Assembly: GCF_019669985.1 (NCBI RefSeq)
Contig: NZ_AP019782.1
Span: forward strand, 3,094,001 to 3,158,000
Reading direction: 5' to 3'
Origin: Methylogaea oryzae
Lineage (GTDB): Bacteria; Pseudomonadota; Gammaproteobacteria; Methylococcales; Methylococcaceae
DNA: 64,000 nt
Numbering within the stretch: the stretch's first letter is position 1; each line of letters opens with the position of its first letter. The notes below the pieces were generated by a model that saw nothing but the letters and a program-made list of their open reading frames with translations, was not told the DNA's origin and did no database searches. The position numbers and the translations under genes were made by a program. This document shows, in pieces, positions 34,082 through 47,799 of this stretch.

Positions 34082-34327
34082 TCGACGTAATTACGAGTGG
34101 ATGCAACGACGGGGCGGGAGAGGGCGAAGCCAAGCGAACGGCCAGCCCGCGACAGCTTCGCATGGCGCTTATGGTAGCAGGTTACGCCTGCCACCGGAAC
34201 GGTTGGGAACGCGGCAAGGCGGCGGCCGAACGCCGCCGGCGAGCTGTAAGCCCAGGACTACAGACAGGCGCTGGGCGCAATGCTAGCTTAACGCCGGCAA
34301 ACCGCCACGGACTGAAAGGAATAGTTT
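34082..34327. other. Spacer between MFS gene and lipoprotein gene
   Basis: This 246-bp divergent gap contains no reading frame that looks like protein and no clear repeat; promoters for both sides should lie here, but I cannot point to convincing boxes. Confidence 0.35.
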
Positions 34328-34888
34328 ATGTCGTCCCCCCGAATTCTCGCCTACCTTGCGCTGCTCGCCGTTTCCGGCTGCGCCGAAATCGCCGGCAAAC
34401 CCAGCGTCGCCGAACTGGGCCTGGACGGTGCGGCCTGTCTCGGCAAAGTCCCCGAGACGATCGCCGGCTTGGCCGAAACCCACAACAACGGATTATTGGC
34501 GAAAGCGCAGCAACAATCCGGCAAGGGCGGCGTGTGCGCGGCGAAGTCGTTCGCCGTTACCGCGCCGGTCGCCGTATTTCGGGTCTACGACAGCGGCAGA
34601 CCGGGGTCGGCCTACGGCGGCTGGTGGGCCTTGGCCCGCCCCAGCGGCGGCAAGGACGACTATCGGGCGAAAAACGCCATCTGCCCGGACTGGAGCGCGC
34701 TGGATCGCTTGATAAGCTGCCGGATCAAAACCGGCGCGGAAATCGTTCTGGGAACCACGCAGAGCGTCAGCTGCCCCGACGGGAAAAACTACGGCAAAAC
34801 GCCCGAGATACAGGTTTATGTGCCGAACGACCAAAGGAACGGGGTTTTGTATGTGGAAGACTGCCGCGAAGAAGGCGCGTGGCCCTGA
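34328..34888 (+). CDS. Lipoprotein of unknown function
   Basis: This 186-residue protein has a lipobox LLAVSGC (Cys near residue 17). The mature part contains seven further cysteines (GAACLGKV, GVCAAKSF, AICPDWSA, ISCRIKTG, VSCPDGKN, EDCREEG and one at GC), suggesting disulfides in the periplasm. No family is recognised. It belongs to a group of three small exported or cytoplasmic genes inserted between the MFS gene and uvrA. Confidence 0.6.
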   Translation: MSSPRILAYLALLAVSGCAEIAGKPSVAELGLDGAACLGKVPETIAGLAETHNNGLLAKAQQQSGKGGVCAAKSFAVTAPVAVFRVYDSGRPGSAYGGWWALARPSGGKDDYRAKNAICPDWSALDRLISCRIKTGAEIVLGTTQSVSCPDGKNYGKTPEIQVYVPNDQRNGVLYVEDCREEGAWP

Positions 34889-34959
34889 GTCGGCCCATTG
34901 CCAGCCGGGCGCGCATCGCTAAATTGGCATCAAAGGTCTACCGAATCGACGGAAATCCC

Positions 34960-35295
34960 ATGAAAACAACCGAAATCATCCTGCTCGCCGGCATTGTCGG
35001 CCTATCGAGCGGCGTTCTCGCCGAGCCAGCCTTCCTGCCCAACGACCCCAAGCGCCCCGTCGACAAAGTGGCCCGCGAGCTCAATATCGCACCGGAGCAA
35101 TTCGTGGCGTGTTTCAACAACGTCAAACCGGCGCCGCAGGGAACACGGCCCACGGCCGAGCGGGTGCATTCCAACAAGGCGGTTTTGCTGAGCTGCTTGC
35201 AGCAGGCCAATCCGGACATCACCAACGACCGGCTGGATGCGGTGATGGACAGACACCGTCCCGGCGGACGCGAAGCGCAGGAACCGATTGAATAG
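34960..35295 (+). CDS. Small exported protein with paired cysteines
   Basis: This 111-residue protein has a signal peptide (IILLAGIVGLSSGVLA). The mature domain is helical with two cysteines (EQFVACFNNVKPAP and LLSCLQQANPDITN), probably a disulfide. The sequence VARELNIAPEQFVACFNNV followed by PDITNDRLDAVMDRHRPGG looks like a small conserved helical-pair domain of unknown function. Confidence 0.65.
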   Translation: MKTTEIILLAGIVGLSSGVLAEPAFLPNDPKRPVDKVARELNIAPEQFVACFNNVKPAPQGTRPTAERVHSNKAVLLSCLQQANPDITNDRLDAVMDRHRPGGREAQEPIE

Positions 35296-35312
35296 CCGCG
35301 CCGGCCGGCGCC

Positions 35313-36002
35313 TCAACCGCTCACGCCCTTCGACGCGACGATCTTGACGTTGCCGAAGGCGGACAGGAACGCCCGCTCGACCAGCCAGCCGGCATCCGCC
35401 ACCAAGCGCGCCAACTCCGGTTGCCGGTACAAGCACACGGGCGGCTGAATGGCATGCTTCTCCGCCATGGCCGGCGCCAAGGGGAAAAAACGCGATTCCG
35501 GCGGAAAAGCCCGGCCGGCGTAGCCGTCGCCCAGTTCGGAATCCATGCCGGAGGACGAAAGGAACAAGCGTCCCCCGTCCTTGGCCTGCCGCAACAACCA
35601 TCGCAGCGCGCGCCGGGCGGCGTCGTGGCGGAGGTAGTGGATCATGCGCTGGCAGACAATCACGTCGAACGGCCCCAGTTCGGGCTGGTCCTCGACGGAG
35701 ACGCGGCGGAACGCCCAGCCAGTCTCGACGCCCGCCCGGCGCATGGAGGCGGCCACCTGCTCGCGGTAATCGCCGCTGTCCATGGCGATCACCCGCGCGC
35801 CGGCCCGCGCCAGGCGCGCCGCCTGCCCGCCGTGGCCGCAACCCACGTCCAGGGCCGCCGCCTCGCGCCCCCGCTCCACCAATGCCCGCACCTGCTCCAC
35901 CGCCATCAAGTCCAGGTCGTCGGCTCGCTGCGACGCCACGTCGATGCCGTGGCCGCCGGCGGCAAGCCGCCGGTCGCCATAGAGATTGATGCTTTCAGCC
36001 AT
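35313..36002 (-). CDS. Class I SAM-dependent methyltransferase
   Basis: This 229-residue protein has the Rossmann-like methyltransferase motif I AALDVGCGHGGQAARLA (about residues 48-64), the acidic end of beta-2 (VIAMDSGDY), and motif IV FDVIVCQRMIHYLRHD. This resembles the TehB/UbiE-like group. The substrate cannot be told. It is convergent with the small exported gene and divergent from uvrA; the ATG follows GAGGA. Confidence 0.85.
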   Translation of the reverse strand: MAESINLYGDRRLAAGGHGIDVASQRADDLDLMAVEQVRALVERGREAAALDVGCGHGGQAARLARAGARVIAMDSGDYREQVAASMRRAGVETGWAFRRVSVEDQPELGPFDVIVCQRMIHYLRHDAARRALRWLLRQAKDGGRLFLSSSGMDSELGDGYAGRAFPPESRFFPLAPAMAEKHAIQPPVCLYRQPELARLVADAGWLVERAFLSAFGNVKIVASKGVSG

Positions 36003-36150
36003 ATTTTCCTCGTTAGAACCGTCGCCGCGAGCGTCCGCATAGCGCCGTCCGCAGCCGGCGGCAGTCCGATCCGGCGGCGAAACCGCCTTTGCATCGCCGC
36101 CCGCCGGGCGCTTATATTACGCGGTTACTCACCACTGCCGTCGGCCCCCC

Positions 36151-38991
<2,841 letters not shown>

Positions 38992-39146
38992 TCGGATGCC
39001 GGGCAGGATGCGCTAAACGAAGGGAAGCGCATGGCTCGCGATGCCGTGCATCCTTACGTCGCCACCGCGCCTGGCTTTGCCAAAGCCCGGTCCCTAGGCT
39101 GGATCGTAGCGACAGCAAAAACCCGGCAAGAGAGGTTACCCAATCG

Positions 39147-39170
39147 CTGGGTTTCGCCGACTCAACCCAG
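39147..39170. repeat. GGGTT-CGCCGACTC-AACCC hairpin repeat, copy 1
   Basis: CTGGGTT-TCGCCGACTC-AACCCAG is a stem-loop upstream of the GyrI-like gene. The same loop sequence recurs in copy 2 at 39736. Confidence 0.7.
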
Positions 39171-39244
39171 CCTACCAGCCGACACCGATACTCGAAAAAA
39201 TAGAAACAGAGTTAATTTTCGGAATTGACGTAGAGCCGCCCATT

Positions 39245-39709
39245 ATGGATGTCCAGATCGTCCTATTCCCCGAGACGAAGGTTGCCGCCATTGAGCATCG
39301 CGGATCGCCGTCGCTCGAGCACGACACTGTACGAAAGCTGGTCGCCTGGAAACTGGAGAATGGTTTGCGGGATCCGTTGAAGTATCGAAGCTATGGCGTT
39401 CACTACACCGACCCGCGCACCACACCGCCGTCCGAACATCGCGTCGATTTTTGCCTTTCCATTGAAGAAGATGTCGGCCAGAATCCCTATGGCATCACCA
39501 ACAAGGTACTTCGCGGCGGCCGATGCGCCCGCGCGCGCGACGTTGGCGCCCGCTCGAACAACCAGGCCGCGGCCTACTTGTACGAGCAGTGGTTGCCTCG
39601 GAGCGGCGAGTCGCTTGGGGATTTCCCAATGTTCTTCCACTATGTCAACGTCGGGCCGAGTGTGCGAGAGGAAGAAATGATCACTGACGTGTATTTGCCG
39701 CTGAAGTGA
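39245..39709 (+). CDS. GyrI-like small-molecule binding domain protein
   Basis: This 154-residue protein matches the GyrI-like / AraC effector-binding fold: IVLFPETKVAAIEHRGSP at the start, YRSYGVHYTDPRTTPPSEHR and VDFCLSIEEDV in the middle, and PMFFHYVNVGPSVREEEMIT then DVYLPLK at the end. Such single-domain proteins bind hydrophobic small molecules. It is flanked by two copies of a hairpin repeat. Codon use is less GC-biased than in neighbours, which may mean later acquisition. Confidence 0.82.
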   Translation: MDVQIVLFPETKVAAIEHRGSPSLEHDTVRKLVAWKLENGLRDPLKYRSYGVHYTDPRTTPPSEHRVDFCLSIEEDVGQNPYGITNKVLRGGRCARARDVGARSNNQAAAYLYEQWLPRSGESLGDFPMFFHYVNVGPSVREEEMITDVYLPLK

Positions 39710-39735
39710 ACCGGCATGCGGCCTCAGCGCCATTG

Positions 39736-39759
39736 CCGGGTTGCGCCGACTCAACCCGG
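39736..39759. repeat. GGGTT-CGCCGACTC-AACCC hairpin repeat, copy 2
   Basis: CCGGGTT-GCGCCGACTC-AACCCGG lies directly after the GyrI-like gene and shares the loop CGCCGACTC and the GGGTT/AACCC stem with copy 1 in the same orientation. Confidence 0.7.
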
Positions 39760-39873
39760 CCGACGCGCGGCGGCCTCCGAGCATCGTTGCCGGCTCGTGC
39801 CTCGAAAAATCGCTATTCGATTTTGACGGGGCGATATCCAAGATCGATTTCGTTAAAAAATTGGGGTTGTTTT

Positions 39874-40233
39874 ATGAGAAGCCTGATTATTCTGCTGCTG
39901 GTTGCGCCCGCGTTCGTGCAGGCGGAGGAGATAAAACCTTACCAAGCCCAAGAGATTCAGCCATACCAAGCTCAGCGCGTTCCGCAACAGCGTTCGGACC
40001 AAGGCGTTCAACCGTTCGTGGCACAAGAGGTCAAACCGTATCAAGCCCAGACGGTTAAACCCGTGACCAAGGAAGAACTCGCCAGAGCGAGAATGCAAAT
40101 CGAACAAGAAGCTAAGCGCATTGCGCGCACCCGGGGGGCCGCTACCACCCCTGAACAGCTGTATTGGCAGCAACAGATGATGCATCGGCAAATGGAAGCG
40201 ACAAACCCCGATATCACCTACCATGGACGGTGA
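39874..40233 (+). CDS. Exported protein with KPYQAQ repeats
   Basis: This 119-residue protein has a signal peptide (MRSLIILLLVAPAFVQA). It carries four near-identical seven-residue repeats (IKPYQAQ, IQPYQAQ, VQPFVAQ, VKPYQAQ) and a helical charged end (ELARARMQIEQEAKRIARTRG). It should be periplasmic and extended or repetitive. No family is recognised. Confidence 0.6.
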   Translation: MRSLIILLLVAPAFVQAEEIKPYQAQEIQPYQAQRVPQQRSDQGVQPFVAQEVKPYQAQTVKPVTKEELARARMQIEQEAKRIARTRGAATTPEQLYWQQQMMHRQMEATNPDITYHGR

Positions 40234-40617
40234 AAAGGCGGGCGCTGCCGGCAGCCTGGCACTGGGATGCCGGTCCCCCCGCTACGCGCCCCCCGCTGGC
40301 ATGGCGGCTTAGCTCAACGGCATTGGGCGCGAGGAGGCGCCGGACTTTGCAAGCGCCATCCGCGCCACCGGTCGTAATGCCTCGTCCGCGAGCCAGCGCC
40401 GGCCTTGTCTGGCCCGCTTTTCCGCCAACGGGTAAAATCAACTGAGCAACCGTCCCCGCGCGACAGCGGCCCCTTCCCTCCCGGGCGGCATCGACACCAG
40501 GCCGCGCTTCCGCGATATCCCGCAACGCCGCACCCTGCGCGAGCACGGCTTATCGCTCCCGCGTTCGGCAGGGAAGCGACGCAACAGATCTTTGCCAACC
40601 ACTAAACGAGACCAACG
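40234..40617. other. 384-bp region without a recognisable gene
   Basis: This stretch has some open frames on both strands, but none with protein-like composition, ribosome site or known domain. I see no RNA gene, repeat or clear promoter in it. Confidence 0.5.
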
Positions 40618-40992
40618 ATGAGCTACAAAATCGGCTTGATAAAAATGGCGATCAAATGGACGCCCAAAGCGATGGTATTGCTGGGCGCCAACGTGGTGCT
40701 GCGCGGCATCGCCAAGCTGCTGGACTTCAACCTGGACCTAGACGGCCGCAAGGCCTACGCCAAAGTCAGGCTGCACGGCGAAGCGGAAATCATCGAGGTA
40801 TTGCTGGAGGATTTCGCCATCATCAGCGACGGCCAAACCCACCGCATCAAGCTGGGCAAGGCCCAGGCCAACCGCCCGTGGCTGAACAACCTGCTGCGGC
40901 ACGTCACCAGGAAAACCTGGAAAATCCCCACCATGCCGGAATTCAAGGCGCAAATCGAATTTGCCGCCGAGTTGCTCAAAGCCGAGCGCTAA
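40618..40992 (+). CDS. Conserved hypothetical protein
   Basis: This 124-residue protein has an N-terminal hydrophobic stretch (WTPKAMVLLGANVVLRGIA), then a beta-rich central part (KAYAKVRLHGEAEIIEVLL, then DFAIISDGQTHRIKLGKAQA) and a basic end. No cysteine or lipobox is present. It might be a membrane-associated lipid-binding-like protein, but I recognise no family. A remnant of an IS3 element follows. Confidence 0.6.
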   Translation: MSYKIGLIKMAIKWTPKAMVLLGANVVLRGIAKLLDFNLDLDGRKAYAKVRLHGEAEIIEVLLEDFAIISDGQTHRIKLGKAQANRPWLNNLLRHVTRKTWKIPTMPEFKAQIEFAAELLKAER

Positions 40993-41082
40993 CAGCAAGG
41001 CCTCCGGACGAGCTTAACGTAGGAAAGCGCATCGCTCGCGAATGGTGCGCTTCGCGCCTTTGCGCAGCTTTGGACTACCTCC

Positions 41083-41220
41083 TGAACCGCCCCGGCTTCC
41101 TGGAGGCAGTTGGGTTTAAGTTACGCCGCGATGGCGGCTTGCTTGGCAATCTGCCGGTAGTCGTTTGCCTCAGCTTCGGCGGGCGGGATATAGCCAATGG
41201 GTCCCGGTAGCCGATGGTGG
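41083..41220 (-). mobile_element. Remnant of an IS3-family insertion sequence (3-prime end)
   Basis: On the minus strand the last 31 codons of a transposase are readable (41216 to stop at 41121): HRLPGPIGYIPPAEAEANDY then RQIAKQAAIAA. This matches the typical C-terminus of IS3-group OrfB (GY-x-PAE). Beyond the stop, the sequence TGAACCGCCCCGG (41083-41095) looks like the IS3-group terminal repeat. Everything upstream in the element is lost; the toxin gene stop is only five bases away. Confidence 0.7.
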
Positions 41221-41484
41221 TTAGTCGTAGCGATAACGGCAAGCAATAACGACCAAATCGTCGCCATCGACTCGATAAACCAGACGATGGGTTTCATCGA
41301 TACGGCGCGACCAAAAGCCGGACAGGTTTTCCTTGAGGGGCTCCGGCTTGCCGATGCCGTCGAAGGGTTCGCGCAGGCAGTCTTGGATCAGGCCGTTGAT
41401 CCGCTTCAGGGTCTTGCGATCCTGTCCTTGCCAGTATTGGTAGTCTTCCCGGGCGGCCAAAGTCCAGGTGATGCGGCTAGGCAT
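41221..41484 (-). CDS. yoeB: YoeB-family toxin (RelE superfamily mRNA interferase)
   Basis: This 87-residue protein has the Txe/YoeB pattern: TWTLAAREDYQYWQGQDRKT, then GIGKPEPLKENLSGFWSRRI and the catalytic end DETHRLVYRVDGDDLVVIAC, RYRYD with Glu/Arg/His/Tyr residues typical of the family. It cleaves mRNA at the ribosomal A site when free from antitoxin. It overlaps the antitoxin gene by 8 bp. Confidence 0.93.
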   Translation of the reverse strand: MPSRITWTLAAREDYQYWQGQDRKTLKRINGLIQDCLREPFDGIGKPEPLKENLSGFWSRRIDETHRLVYRVDGDDLVVIACRYRYD

Positions 41485-41731
41485 CGATCGGATTTTGCTC
41501 GGTCAACTTGCCCTGGCGGTATTGCTCAATGGAGCGGGCCAGATGGGCGGCATTGGCGGGAGACTTCAGCAGGTGGACGGTCTCCATCAGGCTGTTGAAC
41601 GTGTCGAGCGACATCATGACTGCGTCGGGCGCGTCGCGCCGGGCGATCACGGTGTAATCGGCATCGTCGATGACCTGATCGATGACGTTCTTGAGGTTGT
41701 TTCGGGCCTCGGAAAAATTTATTACGCGCAT
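41477..41731 (-). CDS. yefM: YefM-family antitoxin
   Basis: This 84-residue Phd/YefM antitoxin shows MRVINFSEARNNLKNVIDQV at the DNA-binding N-terminus and ARRDAPDAVMMSLDTFNSLM in the middle. It binds YoeB with its C-terminal part (SIEQYRQGKLTEQ) and represses its own operon. It is first in the operon, the usual order. Confidence 0.93.
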   Translation of the reverse strand: MRVINFSEARNNLKNVIDQVIDDADYTVIARRDAPDAVMMSLDTFNSLMETVHLLKSPANAAHLARSIEQYRQGKLTEQNPIDA

Positions 41732-41778
41732 GGGAGAGACCTGTGCTGTTTGCCGTACAAGTCTAGCACGAAGGCGGC

Positions 41779-43161
41779 CTAACGAAACCGCCGCACCTTG
41801 AAATTGCGGCCTTTGATTTTGCCCGCCGACAAGCGGCGCAGCGCCTTGTCGGCGATGGAGCGCTCGATCGCCACGTATGCGCTGAAATCGAAAATATCGA
41901 TCTTGCCCACCTGGCTGCCGGGTATGCCGGCGTCGCCGGTGAGGGCGCCGAGGATATCGCCGGGACGGACTTTATTCTTGCGGCCGCCGTCGATGCACAG
42001 CGTCACCATGGGCGGCTGCAACTCGGTGGCGACGGCGGCGCTCAGCGAGCCCAGCGATTGCGATACCGCCGGGCTTTTCTGATAGGCCTCGATGGCGTTC
42101 ACCTTGGGCGCTTCGGAAGCCGAGTACAGGCTCAAGGCCAAGCCTTGCTTGCCGGCGCGGCCGGTGCGGCCGATGCGATGGACGTGCACTTCCGGGTCCG
42201 GCGACAGCTCGAAGTTGATCACCGCCGACAAATCCTTGATGTCCAGCCCGCGGGCGGCCACGTCGGTCGCCACCAGCACCGAGCAGCTTTTGTTGGAAAA
42301 GCGCACCAGCACCTGGTCGCGATCTTTCTGCTCCAGGTCGCCGTGCAGGGCCAGGGCGTAAAAGCCCTGGGCGTCCAGTTCGTCCGCCACTTTCTGGCAT
42401 TGCTGCTTGGTGTTGCAGAACACCACGGTGGATTCGGGCTTGTGGTGCGCCAGCAAGGCGGCCAGGGCCTTAGGCCGGGCGTCCCGCTCGATTTCGTAGA
42501 ACAGCTGTTCGATCTGGCTGCCGCTGTGCAGGGACTCGACGCTCACCGACACCGGCTGTTGCTGGATGGCGGCGCTCATCTGCTTGATGGTGCCGGGATA
42601 GGTGGCGGAGAACAGCAGGGTCTGGCGGCGCTTGGGGGTGGTGGCGATGATGGACAGGATGGCGTCGTGGAAGCCCATGTCCAGCATGCGGTCGGCCTCG
42701 TCCAGCACGAGGATTTTCAAGCGGTCCAGTTGCAGCGTGCCTTTGCTCAAATGCTTTTGCACCCGTCCCGGCGTGCCCACCACGATATGGGCGCCGTGCT
42801 CCAGGGATTCGAACTGCGGCCCCAGCGGCGCGCCGCCGCACAACGACAGCAGCTTGACGTTGTGGGTGAAGCGCGCCAGGCGGCGGATTTCCTTGCCCAC
42901 CTGGTCGGCCAGCTCCCGCGTCGGGCACAGCACCAGGGCCTGCACGGAAAAATCCGCCACGTCCAGTTGGGACAGCAGGCCGATGCCGAAAGCGGCAGTC
43001 TTGCCGCTGCCGGTCTTCGCCTGGGCGATCATGTCCTTGCCTTGCAGGATGTGGGGCAGGCTCTCCGCCTGGATGGGCGTCATGGTGCGGTAGTCTAGGG
43101 ATTGCAGATTGGCCAGCATGGCCGGCGGCAGCGGCAGGGTCGAAAAATCGGTAGTCGTCAC
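41779..43161 (-). CDS. dbpA: ATP-dependent RNA helicase DbpA
   Basis: This 460-residue DEAD-box helicase has Q motif TMTPIQAESLP, Walker A AQAKTGSGKTAAF, DEAD (VLDEADRMLD), SAT (LFSATYPGTI), and the HRIGRTGRAGKQGLALS motif VI. The C-terminal RNA-binding domain (TLCIDGGRKNKVRPGDILGA, then IDIFDFSAYVAIERS) is that of DbpA, which acts at hairpin 92 of 23S rRNA in large-subunit assembly. The start is a GTG at 43161, placing the N-terminus (FSTLPLPPAMLANLQ) in register with E. coli DbpA. Confidence 0.94.
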   Translation of the reverse strand: MTTTDFSTLPLPPAMLANLQSLDYRTMTPIQAESLPHILQGKDMIAQAKTGSGKTAAFGIGLLSQLDVADFSVQALVLCPTRELADQVGKEIRRLARFTHNVKLLSLCGGAPLGPQFESLEHGAHIVVGTPGRVQKHLSKGTLQLDRLKILVLDEADRMLDMGFHDAILSIIATTPKRRQTLLFSATYPGTIKQMSAAIQQQPVSVSVESLHSGSQIEQLFYEIERDARPKALAALLAHHKPESTVVFCNTKQQCQKVADELDAQGFYALALHGDLEQKDRDQVLVRFSNKSCSVLVATDVAARGLDIKDLSAVINFELSPDPEVHVHRIGRTGRAGKQGLALSLYSASEAPKVNAIEAYQKSPAVSQSLGSLSAAVATELQPPMVTLCIDGGRKNKVRPGDILGALTGDAGIPGSQVGKIDIFDFSAYVAIERSIADKALRRLSAGKIKGRNFKVRRFR

Positions 43162-43349
43162 GGGGGAGTTTTAACCTGGGGAACGGAGTAGGCGGGGAAG
43201 CAGCGGGCTGCCGCGACATTGTAACAGCTTGGCGAGCGCTCCCCGCTAACCCGTAGCCGGCCCGATCCTAACCTTTACGGGGCATTGGGGGGCTGCGTTG
43301 ACACAAAACCAGCCCCCTTCTTTCCCGGCCGACTCGGCACACAGCAAAA

Positions 43350-43395
43350 CGCCCTACCCGCTTTGGCAAAATCGATGCCGCAACAGGTAGGGCGA
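43350..43395. repeat. CGCCCTACC / GGTAGGGCG inverted repeat
   Basis: CGCCCTACC and GGTAGGGCG flank a 27-base spacer just downstream of the SmbP-like stop. Read on the minus strand it is followed by GTTTTG, so it might be a weak terminator. Confidence 0.4.
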
Positions 43396-43424
43396 AGCGA
43401 TGCCCTTAAGGCCGTATCGTAACC

Positions 43425-43790
43425 TTAGGAACCGCCGCCGAACTTGGGCGCCGCCGGTTGTTTCATGTTCGCTATCGCCTCTTCCACCGCTAAAGTACCC
43501 TCGGCGAGCTTGCCCGCCTTGGCTTCGTTCACTGCGGCTCTCAGTTTGCCGACGATACGCTGCATGGCGGGAGAAGAGCGCTTATCGTTCTGCTCCTTCG
43601 CTTGCTTGAAGGCCTCCTCCGCGGCTTGCGCAAACGCCTCGGCATTGCCTTGCTTGCCGCTGGCAAGCGCTTTTTCCGACTGTGTTTTGACCTCGGTAAA
43701 GTCGATGCTCATCGGCGCACCCGCCGCGTACGCGCCGCTAACGGCAAGAGAAGACAGCAACAACGGCGCAAAAGCGTATTTCAGTTTCAT
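43425..43790 (-). CDS. SmbP-like exported helical repeat protein
   Basis: This 121-residue protein has a signal peptide (LKYAFAPLLLSSLAVSGAYA). The mature part holds two helical repeats of the SmbP type (EKALASGKQGNAEAFAQAAE with an EAFKQAKEQ end, and RAAVNEAKAGKLAEGTLAVE with EAIANMKQ). SmbP of Nitrosomonas is a His-rich copper-binding protein, but this mature chain has no histidine, so metal binding by the same residues is unlikely. Start at MKLKYAFAP; an in-frame ATG 16 codons upstream has no signal logic. A sigma-54-like promoter lies upstream. Confidence 0.65.
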   Translation of the reverse strand: MKLKYAFAPLLLSSLAVSGAYAAGAPMSIDFTEVKTQSEKALASGKQGNAEAFAQAAEEAFKQAKEQNDKRSSPAMQRIVGKLRAAVNEAKAGKLAEGTLAVEEAIANMKQPAAPKFGGGS

Positions 43791-44124
43791 CAGAATGACC
43801 TCATTAAGGGGGAACGGACTCGTCTGGCGACGAAACAAACGGATGATGCAAAGCGGGCCGTTGAAACGATTTCCTCAACGGAACAGCTGGGACTCATCGC
43901 GTTGCTTAGTGGATAGCGATCTCCGTGCCAATCATTCGAACACTAAATAACTGCGGATAAATCATTGGGTTGGACCGATACTCAGGAACAGCCCCGGGAC
44001 ATGGAGCACCCGCGTGCTTACGGCATATCGTCACAGCACGAAATGCCGCGACACGAATAACGGAAGGCACAAGAAACGCGGAACCGCTCCAACTCACGGC
44101 ATGGAGACGCTTAAACGGCTCGAC
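43791..44124. other. Intergenic region upstream of the SmbP-like gene
   Basis: This 334-bp region lies between the SmbP-like start and the stop of a hybrid kinase gene transcribed the same way. It holds the TGGCACG-GAGA-TCGCT element at 43915-43930. Otherwise I see no gene, and its AT content is higher than average. Confidence 0.5.
43915..43930 (-). promoter_or_regulatory. Candidate sigma-54 promoter of the SmbP-like gene
   Basis: Read on the minus strand, TGGCACG-GAGA-TCGCT has one mismatch to the TGGCACR-N4-TTGCW consensus and keeps GG and GC. It would give a leader of about 115 bases before the ATG at 43790. Confidence 0.55.
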
Positions 44125-47496
<3,372 letters not shown>

Positions 47497-47799
47497 CAAC
47501 GCCATCTCTCGCCACGCGAACATAAAAAGCGCCCATCCCCATCGTCAGGACGCCGGCAAACCGGTGCTGCCCCCGCCGGCCGCCTGATTGATGACGATCC
47601 GCCGTTACTTATAAGGCTAAACCACAACAAATCTTACGTAAAATAAGCCATGCTTATCGCACCCATCGTCGGCCGGCGGGCGCCCTGCGCACGGCGATCA
47701 TAAGCGCGGCAAACGGCCGTCGCCGTTTGTAGCCATTTCCGGCGGAACGGTGTAGCGTTGCCGGCAATGCCGGCCGCAACGTGAATGGAAGGATAAGCC
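47497..47799. promoter_or_regulatory. Divergent region between hybrid kinase and icd
   Basis: About 300 bases without a gene. The AT-richer part at 47605-47660 (ACTTATAAGGCTAAACCACAAC) is the likeliest promoter zone. GGAAGGATAAGCC before the icd ATG is its ribosome site. No other motif is clear. Confidence 0.35.

Noticed and set aside
40234-40617. A gene or RNA in this gap
   Set aside because: Frames exist, but none has a ribosome site, protein-like composition or recognisable structure.
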